Assembly: GCF_022601675.1 (NCBI RefSeq) | Contig: NZ_JAKVIL010000005.1 | Span: 62,001-126,000, forward strand | Source of the DNA: Ancylobacter gelatini | GTDB taxonomy: Bacteria; Pseudomonadota; Alphaproteobacteria; Rhizobiales; Xanthobacteraceae | Direction of reading: 5' to 3' | DNA length: 64,000 nt | Part shown: positions 9,785 to 16,720 of the stretch, piece by piece | How positions within the stretch are numbered: position 1 is the stretch's first letter | How the letters are laid out: each line of letters starts with the position of its first letter | Position numbers and translations under genes: made by a program | Notes under the pieces: model-generated | What the model was told of the DNA's origin: nothing | Databases searched by the model: none | The model's input: only the letters and a program-made list of their open reading frames with translations

Positions 9785-11898
9785 TCATCGGCACCGCCGG
9801 CCATATCGACCACGGCAAGACCGCGCTGGTCGGCGCACTGACCGGCGTCGATACCGACCGGCTGAAGGAGGAGAAGGCGCGCGGCATCTCCATCGATCTC
9901 GGCTTTGCCTATCTGCCGAGCGAGGCCGGCACGCTCGGCTTCATCGACGTGCCCGGCCATGAGCGGCTGATCCACACCATGCTGGCCGGCGCCAGCGGCA
10001 TCGACCTCGCGCTATTGATCGTCGCCGCCGATGACGGCGTGATGCCGCAGACCCGCGAGCATCTGGCGCTGCTCGACCTGCTCGGCATTTCGCGCGGCGT
10101 CGTGGCACTCACCAAGGCCGATCTCGTCGACGAGACCCGCCGCGCCGATGTCACCGCCGAAATCGCCGATCTGCTGGCCGGCACCTCGCTGGAAGGAGCG
10201 CCGATCCTTGCCGTTTCCGCCATCACCGGCGAGGGCGTCGAGGCGCTGCGCATGCGCCTCATCGAGGAGGCCCGCGCCTTCGCCGCCCGCGCCGCCAATG
10301 GCGGTTTCCGCCTCGCGGTCGACCGCTGTTTCACCCTCTCCGGTGCCGGCACCGTGGTCACCGGCACCGTATTGTCCGGGCAGGTCGCGGTTGGCGATCA
10401 GCTCACCATCAGCCCTTCCGGGCTTGCGGCACGGGTGCGCTCGATCCACGCCCAGAACCGCAAGGCCGAGACCGGCCGCGCCGGCGACCGCTGCGCGTTG
10501 AACCTCGCCGGCGACGCCATCTCGCATGACGCAATCGCGCGCGGCGACGTGGTGCTGACGCCCGCGCTCCATGCCCCAACATCGCGCATCGACGCCACGC
10601 TGCGCGTGCTGGCGAGCGAGCCCAAACCTCTCGGGCAATGGTTCCCGGTGCGTTTCCATCACGGCTCGGCGGAAGTCGGCGCCCGGCTGGTGCCGCTCTC
10701 CGGCGACACGCTGGCTCCCGGCGAGGACGGGCAGGTGCAGATCGTGCTCGAACGGCCGATCGCGGCTGCCGTCGGCGATCGCTATGTGGTGCGCGACACA
10801 TCGGCCCGGCGCACCATTGGCGGCGGGCGGCTACTCGACCTGCGGGCACCGGCCCGCAAGCGAAGGCTCCCCGCCCGCCTCGCCCAGCTCGCGGCGATGA
10901 CCGCGAGCGCTCCCGACGAGGCCATCGCCAATCTGCTGGCAATCGAGCCGTGGCACATCGACCTGGCGACCTTCGTCCGCGATCGCGCGCTCGGCGAGAA
11001 CGACGCGGGGGTGCTGGCCCGGCGTCTGGCGCTGGTGACGTTCGCGGCCGGCGGCGCGTTGACCGCGCTCACCGCCGCACGCTGGACGCTGTTTTCCGAC
11101 GCGCTGCTCGCCGAACTCGCCCGGTTCCACGAGGCGAATCCGGACCTCGCCGGCATCGGTGTCGAGAAATTGCGCCTGTCGCTCACCCCCGCCCTGCCCA
11201 AGGCGGCCTTCGCCGAAGCACTGAAGCGGCTGGCCGGCGGAAACCAGCTTGCGCTGGAAGGCGCGTGGGTGCGCCTCGCCGACCACGAAGTGCGCCTCGG
11301 CCGCGATGACGAGCTGCTCTGGGAGGCGATCGCGCCCAGGCTCGGCGGGGCCGAACGCTTCCGCCCCCCGCGCGTGCGCGATCTTGCCGGCGCGCTTGGC
11401 GAGCCGGAAGCCGATATCCGGCGGCTGATGAAGCTGCTGGGCCGCATGGGCAAGGTCGACGAGGTGGCGCATGACCATTTCTTCCTGCGCGGCACCGTCA
11501 CCGAAATGGTGAGCGTGGCACGGAACCTTGGAGCGGCGAGCGCGGGCGGCCAGTTTGCCGTCGCCGCCTTTCGCGACCACATCGAGCATGGCGAGCACGC
11601 GGTCGGCCGCAAGGTCGCGGTGCAGATCCTCGAATTCCTCGACCGGCACGGCGTCACGCTGCGCCGGGGCGACCTGCGGCGGATCAACCATCACCGGCTG
11701 GACCTGTTCGGCGCAATCGACGAGATTGGGCGCGGGGTGGAAACGCCCGAAACAGCGACGAACGACGTGCCATCGACTTCTGGAGGAGAAGCGTCCCTGG
11801 TGGGGCGTCCGGGCTTCAAACCCGGGAAGGGCCGCGAGCCGGTCCTTGGTGGGTTCGACTCCCACTCTCTTCCGCCATCACCTGACCCGCCGTGCTGA
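9781..11898 (+). CDS. selB: Selenocysteine-specific elongation factor SelB, C-terminus overlapping selC
   Basis: SelB delivers Sec-tRNA(Sec) to UGA codons by binding the SECIS hairpin. The GTPase motifs GHIDHGKT (residues 7-14), DVPGHE and TKAD are intact, followed by EF-Tu-like beta-barrels and a string of winged helices ending near [21 protein letters not shown] and the following HHRLDLFG. The family is usually ~610-640 residues, while this frame is 705. The last ~45 codons leave the conserved fold and read straight through selC (codons 668-699 are exactly the 96 tRNA bases) to a TGA at 11896-11898. No earlier in-frame stop exists, so the true protein carries this tail unless the transcript is processed first. 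Confidence 0.95.
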   Translation: MIIGTAGHIDHGKTALVGALTGVDTDRLKEEKARGISIDLGFAYLPSEAGTLGFIDVPGHERLIHTMLAGASGIDLALLIVAADDGVMPQTREHLALLDLLGISRGVVALTKADLVDETRRADVTAEIADLLAGTSLEGAPILAVSAITGEGVEALRMRLIEEARAFAARAANGGFRLAVDRCFTLSGAGTVVTGTVLSGQVAVGDQLTISPSGLAARVRSIHAQNRKAETGRAGDRCALNLAGDAISHDAIARGDVVLTPALHAPTSRIDATLRVLASEPKPLGQWFPVRFHHGSAEVGARLVPLSGDTLAPGEDGQVQIVLERPIAAAVGDRYVVRDTSARRTIGGGRLLDLRAPARKRRLPARLAQLAAMTASAPDEAIANLLAIEPWHIDLATFVRDRALGENDAGVLARRLALVTFAAGGALTALTAARWTLFSDALLAELARFHEANPDLAGIGVEKLRLSLTPALPKAAFAEALKRLAGGNQLALEGAWVRLADHEVRLGRDDELLWEAIAPRLGGAERFRPPRVRDLAGALGEPEADIRRLMKLLGRMGKVDEVAHDHFFLRGTVTEMVSVARNLGAASAGGQFAVAAFRDHIEHGEHAVGRKVAVQILEFLDRHGVTLRRGDLRRINHHRLDLFGAIDEIGRGVETPETATNDVPSTSGGEASLVGRPGFKPGKGREPVLGGFDSHSLPPSPDPPC
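11782..11877 (+). tRNA. selC: tRNA-Sec (anticodon TCA)
   Basis: This 96-nt tRNA has the long acceptor typical of tRNA-Sec: GGAGGAGA (11782-11789) pairs with TCTCTTCC (one G-U) before the discriminator G and an encoded CCA (11875-11877). The anticodon stem is CCGGG/CCCGG around loop CTTCAAA, with anticodon TCA at 11816-11818. A long variable arm (GGGCCGCGAGCCGGTCC region) and the T arm GGGTTCGACTCCC follow, closely like E. coli selC. The gene lies entirely within the sense 3' end of selB and overlaps the antisense 3' end of the downstream minus-strand gene. Confidence 0.96.
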
Positions 11899-12604
11899 CC
11901 ATGCCGGCCAGCGAAATGTCGGCGATCACCGGCAGATGGTCCGAGCACGCCCTCGCGGCCGGATCGGTCCACGACGCCAGCAGCGGCGCGGTGCTGTAGA
12001 CGCGGTCCAGTCGCAGCATCGGGCGCCACGCGGGGAAGCTGCGCAGCCGCGTGCGCTCGGCAAAGGCGGCTGCGAGACTCTTGCGCACCGGCCGCCAGGG
12101 GAACCAGTCGTTGAAATCACCCATCATCAGCGACAGGTCGTCGTCCCGCCCCGCCGCCGCGATCTCAACCAGCCGGCGCGCCTGCATCCAGCGCTCCGCG
12201 ATGGCGAGGCCGAGATGCACCGCCACCACGTGACAGCTACGATCCCCGATCCACACCCGCGCCTCGATGGCCGAGCGCGGCTCGCGCCGGCGGTGTGACA
12301 TGTCGTGTATGGCGATGTCGGTCAGCGGCCAGCGACTATAGAGGGCATGGCCATAGTCGCCGTCCGGCCCGACGATGGTGGCCGCACGCGCCAGATGACC
12401 GCCACCGCCGGCCAGCCCCGCCAGCGGCGCGAGGCATTCCGGCGTTCGGCCGCGGGTGTCGATCTCCTGCAGGGCGAGTATATCCGGCTCATGGCGCGCG
12501 ACGAGGTCGCATACCCGCCCGAGATCGAAACGCCGGTCGGGCCCGATGCCGCCATGGACGTTCCAGCTCATCACGCGCAGCTTTGCCGGCAGTGGCTCGC
12601 TCAT
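11816..12604 (-). CDS. Endonuclease/exonuclease/phosphatase family protein
   Basis: This 262-residue EEP-fold (Mg-dependent phosphohydrolase) protein shows VMSWNVHGG at the start, ALQEID (metal-binding Glu), GDFNDW and SDHLPV (catalytic Asp-His), the standard order of the family. The ATG at 12604 overlaps the stop of the phospholipase D-VTT gene (ATGA), so the two are coupled. The same pairing occurs in other bacteria and suggests a lipid or phosphodiester role, though DNA substrates are not excluded. The domain ends near 11905. The last ~29 codons run antisense through selB and selC, and the stop (11818-11816) is the complement of the tRNA anticodon. Confidence 0.88.
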   Translation of the reverse strand: MSEPLPAKLRVMSWNVHGGIGPDRRFDLGRVCDLVARHEPDILALQEIDTRGRTPECLAPLAGLAGGGGHLARAATIVGPDGDYGHALYSRWPLTDIAIHDMSHRRREPRSAIEARVWIGDRSCHVVAVHLGLAIAERWMQARRLVEIAAAGRDDDLSLMMGDFNDWFPWRPVRKSLAAAFAERTRLRSFPAWRPMLRLDRVYSTAPLLASWTDPAARACSDHLPVIADISLAGMVSTAGQVMAEESGSRTHQGPARGPSRV

Positions 12605-14763
12605 GCGACCGGACGGTAGCGCGCGATAAGCCATTGCAGGCCGATGCCCATCACCACCCAAAGCAGCACGAACAGCGCCAGCAGCGCGATTCCGCCCGCC
12701 GATGGGTCGGTGAAGAGGTCTGCAAGCTGCTGGCCGAGCGCCGACATCACCAATATGCCGGGCGTCAGTCCGACCGCGGTGCCGACAATATAGTCGAAGA
12801 AGCGCAGGCCCGACGCGCCCGCGACCAGATTGACGAAGGTGAACGGGGCCAGCGGCACCACGCGCACCGCCGCCACCGCCATCACGCCCCGGCTAAGGAG
12901 GGCACGGCGGATGCGGTTGGTGCGCGGCCCGATCACCCGGCGCAGCGGCCCGGCGCCGAGATAGCGCCCGGCGCCATAGGTCGCGGTTGCGCTGGCCAGC
13001 GCGCCGGCCATGGCCAGCATCGCCCCGGTCCACCCGCCGAATACGGCGATGGTCGCGAACACCAGCAGCGTGATGGGAAACACCACGCATTCCGCGATCA
13101 GGAACAGGGCGATCACGGCCAGCGGCGCCCAGGGCCGCTCGGAAATGGCGTCGATCGACTGCACGATGCGATCGGTCTGGCCGAGCGGCGACATCTGCCA
13201 CACCAGCGCGAGCAGCAGCAGCACCACAAGTGCAAGACCCGCCTTGAGGATCAAGCCCCTGTTGATGCCGCCCATCGGCACGGTGCGTTCGCCATCGTCG
13301 TCAAAGGGCTCCGGCGGATCGGCCACGGCATCGAGCGAAGCGTCGCTCGCGACAATCCCGCTCGAAGCGTCATCGACCCGGCGCAGGCCGCGCCCGCGAC
13401 TGTCGATCCTGCCGTCCAGCCGTTCCAGCATCGAACCTCCCTCGTTCCAGAGACGCGCAATGTCCGCCACCGGCACACCGCTGTGCTCGGCAAGCAGCCG
13501 GTCGCGCACCCGCGCTATGCCGGCACGCTCCGCCTCGTCCTGCGCCGCGATCACCAGATCGCATTCACTGTCGAGACCCATGGAGCGGTTGCACAGATTG
13601 GCGGAGCCCACGCGCAGCACCTCATCGTCGATGATCGTGACCTTGGAGTGGACCATCACGTCCTCCTCCGTCCCGTCGGCGCAGCCCTGCGGAGAGAGCA
13701 GGCGCACCCGGTCGTGAACCCCGGCGGTTTCGAGAATGGCCATGAAGCGCAGCCGCCCGCCGATCATCACCCGGCGCTCGACCCAGCCTTCGTAATCGCG
13801 CGGCACCACGATCACCGCTTCCAGCTCCGGCCGCTCGGCCATGCGCCGCGCCAGGGCTTCGGCCGTGCCGGCATGGGTGACGAACTGATTCTCGATATAG
13901 ACTAGCCGCTCGGCGCGCCCGACCATCTCCTCGAACAGGCGCACCACCTCGGTTACCGGCGCCTCGCGGCCATGGGCCGGCAGGGTACGGGCGACGCCGA
14001 TCGTCACGGCGCGGAAGTCCGGCTCCAGCCCCGCCGGCCAGCGGCTCGGCACATGGCCGCGCCGCACTACGCGGGGCGGGCGAATCTGTTCACAGGCCGC
14101 CCGCCGCCAGCGCTGGCGCGCCAGTTCGGCCAGCGCACGCGCCGCCTCGCCGTCTACCGCCATCTGCACGTCGTGAAACGGCGGATAGACCACGCCGGCC
14201 GGATCGGCCCGCCGTGTGTCGCCGGGGAGATGCTCGTCGGTGTCCCAGCGCCGGATGGTGAGATCGAGCCCGCCCGAGAAGGCGAGCGTGTCGTCGATCA
14301 CCACCAGCTTCTGGTGATGTGACGCGCCGATCGGCAGCACGTCGTCGAGGCAGATTTCGATCTGCGCCGGCGTGCGCCAGAGAAAGGAGACGATCGGCGC
14401 CAATTCGCGCTGTAGCGCGAACACCATGGAATAGTCCCACAGCAGCAGCCGGATGCGCAGCCGCGGCCGCCGTTTCACCAAGGCGGAGAGAAACGCGCCG
14501 AGAGTCTCCGGGAGCCCGTCGTCGCAGGAGCCGGAGGGGCCGACGAGACGGGTGCGGCTGTCAATGTCCCAGCCGACGATCATGATGGAATGTTCGGCGG
14601 CCAGCATCGCCTGACGCAGCGCGCCGAAATAGGCGGCGGCGTCGATCAGCACCGCCGCGCGCTCGGCCTCGGCCAGCCGCCAGACGGTGCGGCCCGGGAC
14701 CAGAAGCGAATCGGCGATCTCGTCTCGGCGGGGGCGTTGGGTCGTCGAGGTACGGTCGAGCAA
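12601..14763 (-). CDS. Phospholipase D-like protein fused to a C-terminal VTT (SNARE-associated/DedA-like) membrane domain
   Basis: This ~720-residue fusion has two PLD HKD motifs, HHQKLVVIDD near residue 150 and VHSKVTIIDD near 370, each followed by the usual GG/GS and N/D residues (FSGGLDLTIRRWD, VGSANLCNRSMG). From about residue 500 there are several hydrophobic helices with a VTT-type core (FPITLLVFATIAVFGGWTGA, PLAPFTFVNLVAGAS). PLD domains transfer or hydrolyse phosphatidyl groups, and VTT proteins are linked to lipid scrambling or transport, so the fusion plausibly remodels membrane lipids. The start is uncertain: TTG at 14763 with AGGAAA upstream is chosen, and the frame stays open to 14916 without an ATG. 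Confidence 0.85.
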   Translation of the reverse strand: MLDRTSTTQRPRRDEIADSLLVPGRTVWRLAEAERAAVLIDAAAYFGALRQAMLAAEHSIMIVGWDIDSRTRLVGPSGSCDDGLPETLGAFLSALVKRRPRLRIRLLLWDYSMVFALQRELAPIVSFLWRTPAQIEICLDDVLPIGASHHQKLVVIDDTLAFSGGLDLTIRRWDTDEHLPGDTRRADPAGVVYPPFHDVQMAVDGEAARALAELARQRWRRAACEQIRPPRVVRRGHVPSRWPAGLEPDFRAVTIGVARTLPAHGREAPVTEVVRLFEEMVGRAERLVYIENQFVTHAGTAEALARRMAERPELEAVIVVPRDYEGWVERRVMIGGRLRFMAILETAGVHDRVRLLSPQGCADGTEEDVMVHSKVTIIDDEVLRVGSANLCNRSMGLDSECDLVIAAQDEAERAGIARVRDRLLAEHSGVPVADIARLWNEGGSMLERLDGRIDSRGRGLRRVDDASSGIVASDASLDAVADPPEPFDDDGERTVPMGGINRGLILKAGLALVVLLLLALVWQMSPLGQTDRIVQSIDAISERPWAPLAVIALFLIAECVVFPITLLVFATIAVFGGWTGAMLAMAGALASATATYGAGRYLGAGPLRRVIGPRTNRIRRALLSRGVMAVAAVRVVPLAPFTFVNLVAGASGLRFFDYIVGTAVGLTPGILVMSALGQQLADLFTDPSAGGIALLALFVLLWVVMGIGLQWLIARYRPVA

Positions 14764-14946
14764 GGTGGCTGGTTTCCTGTGCGATGTCGCGCAACAACGC
14801 GCTGCGCCGCAAAAAGATCGCCCGGCACGTGTGTTTTCATGCACACGGCATACATGGTCGATGGGGCGTGAACGCCTCAGGAGCGCCTTGCGGAAGCGGA
14901 TATCGGGGCGCGCCAATGGACGGCCCCGCGACCGTTGATCGCGCGA

Positions 14947-15177
14947 TCAGATCGGCGGCACCGCTGGCGGCACCATCGGCTCCCGCGCCGGCAGATCGAT
15001 CGGCATCGGTGCCGGCTCGTCGGCCGGCTCATCAATGTCGGGGCGAATGTCCGGGTCCTGGTCCGGCGGCGTCACCGGGTCCTGAACCACCGGATCGGGG
15101 AGTTGCTCGGGATCGCGATTAGGGCTGCCGGGCCCCTCGCCGGGCGTGCGCGGACCGTTGAAGCTGTGCATGGCCAT
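14947..15177 (-). CDS. Small Pro/Asp-rich low-complexity protein
   Basis: This 76-residue protein is dominated by repeated D-P and P-x-D units (PDPVVQDPVTPPDQDPDI) with no hydrophobic segment or signal peptide. It is strongly acidic and likely disordered. It lies 15 nt after a second Pro-rich ORF on the same strand and has a purine-rich site (AGGGGG, GGA) before the ATG. No function is recognised. Its neighbours are stress-type genes, so a stress role is a guess. Confidence 0.55.
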   Translation of the reverse strand: MAMHSFNGPRTPGEGPGSPNRDPEQLPDPVVQDPVTPPDQDPDIRPDIDEPADEPAPMPIDLPAREPMVPPAVPPI

Positions 15178-15192
15178 GTTCGTCCTGCCCCC

Positions 15193-15405
15193 TTAGCGCC
15201 GTTCGGGATCGATGTTCGGCTCCGGCAAAGGCGGGGCCGGCGAGGGATCGCCAATGTTTGGCGGCACCGGATCAGTGATGATCGGCACCTCGGGATCGTG
15301 AACCGGGGCAGGCACGGGATCATGCACCGGCGCTGGAGCCGGCGGGGGCGAAGGCTGGGGATTGGGGGTGGGGTTCGGGGTCGGGATCGGCTCGTTCGCG
15401 GTCAT
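15193..15405 (-). CDS. Small Pro-rich repeat protein with a perfect Shine-Dalgarno
   Basis: The ATG at 15405 is preceded by AGGAGGT at the ideal spacing, which supports real translation. The 70-residue product is nearly all Pro, Asp, Asn, Thr and Ala. It has NPTPNP-like units in the first half and two near-identical PVHDPVPAPVHDPE units in the middle, then DPVPP and DPSPAP. It is a paralogue in style of the following gene, and both read divergently from the SDR gene. Function unknown. Confidence 0.6.
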   Translation of the reverse strand: MTANEPIPTPNPTPNPQPSPPPAPAPVHDPVPAPVHDPEVPIITDPVPPNIGDPSPAPPLPEPNIDPERR

Positions 15406-15480
15406 GACGGACCTCCTTGTTCCCGTCGACAACGATCGACGGGCCCGCTTGTTCACATCGGCCGTGCTTTTGCCGGCGCC

Positions 15481-15505
15481 GGAACCGGATCCACGCCGCG
15501 GTGTT
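15481..15505 (+). promoter_or_regulatory. Possible EcfG (general stress sigma) type promoter for the SDR gene
   Basis: GGAAC (15481-15485), 16 nt, then TGTT (15502-15505), 50 nt before the SDR ATG. The alphaproteobacterial EcfG consensus is GGAAC-N16/17-CGTT, so one -10 base differs. This is inference from the pattern only. Confidence 0.35.
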
Positions 15506-15554
15506 GCCCCTGACAGCCATTCACGCCCCCTCACCTCGCAGGAAAGGCTCAGAC

Positions 15555-16415
15555 ATGCTCCGCGACTATCCCGCTCCCCCATTTGCCGAGCAGCCCCAGC
15601 CCATGCCGGGGCAGACGGCCGACATGAACCCGCGCCCCGATCATGGCGAGGAGAGCTACAAGGGCTCCCGCCGCCTTGAGGGGATGAAGGCAATCATCAC
15701 CGGCGCCGACAGCGGCATCGGCCGGGCGGTTGCCCTCGCCTATGCCCGCGAGGGCGCCGACGTGCTGATCTCCTATCTTGAGGAGACCGACGATGCGCTG
15801 GCGACCTGCGAGCTGGTGCAGAAGGCCGGCCAGCGCGCCGTTCTGGTGCCCGGCGACATTCAGAGCCCCGCCCATTGCCGCAAGATCGTGGACACCGCGC
15901 TCGCGGAACTGGGCGCCATCGACATCTTGGTCAACAACGCGGCCCATCAGGCGAGCTTCGCGGAGATCGCCGACATCAGCGAGGAGGAATGGGAGCTCAC
16001 CTTCAAGGTGAACGTCCATGCCATGTTCTACCTGACCCGCGCGGCGGTGCCGCACATGAAGCCGGGCAGCGCGATCATCAACACCGCCTCGATCAATTCC
16101 GACAAGCCCAACCCGGCCCTGCTGGCCTATGCCACCACCAAGGGCGCAATCCAGAACTTCACCGCCGGGCTGGCGCAACTCCTCGCGGAGAAGGGCATCC
16201 GCGCCAATGCCGTGGCGCCGGGGCCGATCTGGACCCCGCTGATCCCCTCCACGCTGCCGCCGGAAAAGGTGTCGCATTTCGGCGAACAGGTGCCGATGAA
16301 GCGGCCCGGACAGCCCGCCGAACTCGCCACCGCCTATGTGATGCTGGCCGACCCGCTGTCGAGCTATGTCTCGGGCGCCACCATCGCCGTCACCGGCGGC
16401 GGGCCGATGCTTTAG
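15555..16415 (+). CDS. SDR family oxidoreductase of the general-stress (YhdF/YghA-like) type
   Basis: This 286-residue short-chain dehydrogenase has a ~45-residue N-terminal extension (QPMPGQTADMNPRPDHGEES) typical of the YghA/YhdF stress subgroup. The NAD(P) motif is TGADSGIG, followed by NNAA, the catalytic Ser in the TASINS stretch and YATTKGA (Tyr-x-x-x-Lys), ending VTGGGPML. The ATG at 15555 follows GGAAAGG. The substrate is unknown; homologues in B. subtilis belong to the general stress regulon. The flanking small Pro-rich genes and a candidate EcfG promoter fit that. Confidence 0.88.
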   Translation: MLRDYPAPPFAEQPQPMPGQTADMNPRPDHGEESYKGSRRLEGMKAIITGADSGIGRAVALAYAREGADVLISYLEETDDALATCELVQKAGQRAVLVPGDIQSPAHCRKIVDTALAELGAIDILVNNAAHQASFAEIADISEEEWELTFKVNVHAMFYLTRAAVPHMKPGSAIINTASINSDKPNPALLAYATTKGAIQNFTAGLAQLLAEKGIRANAVAPGPIWTPLIPSTLPPEKVSHFGEQVPMKRPGQPAELATAYVMLADPLSSYVSGATIAVTGGGPML

Positions 16416-16462
16416 GCCGCCCGATCACAACCCCTGCCATCAACCTTTGCAAGGAGACCACC

Positions 16463-16702
16463 ATGGTCCGCGACCCGCGCCTGCTCGACCAGAACCCCGT
16501 CGTCATCGATCCTGCCGATGTCGATGCCGTGCTCGATGACAAGCCGACCCCGCCCGGCAACCCGCTCAAGCCGCCGCTGGACGAGGTGAGCCATACCGAC
16601 CCCAGGCCGCGCGAGGAGGCCGCGCATGCCGCCAAGGCGGTGCGCACCGTCGACGGCTCGAAGGACGGCACGCCGCTGAAACCCGACGATCCGCGCCGCT
16701 GA
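16463..16702 (+). CDS. Small acidic Pro-rich hypothetical protein
   Basis: This 79-residue soluble protein is rich in Asp and Pro (RLLDQNPVVIDPADVDAVLDD, then PLKPPLDEVSH) with no known domain. The ATG at 16463 has AAGGAGA at good spacing. It is 47 nt after the SDR and probably cotranscribed. It resembles in composition the two minus-strand Pro/Asp-rich proteins nearby, giving three such genes around one SDR. Confidence 0.6.
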   Translation: MVRDPRLLDQNPVVIDPADVDAVLDDKPTPPGNPLKPPLDEVSHTDPRPREEAAHAAKAVRTVDGSKDGTPLKPDDPRR

Positions 16703-16720
16703 GCGCGGGCCTCGCGCGGT

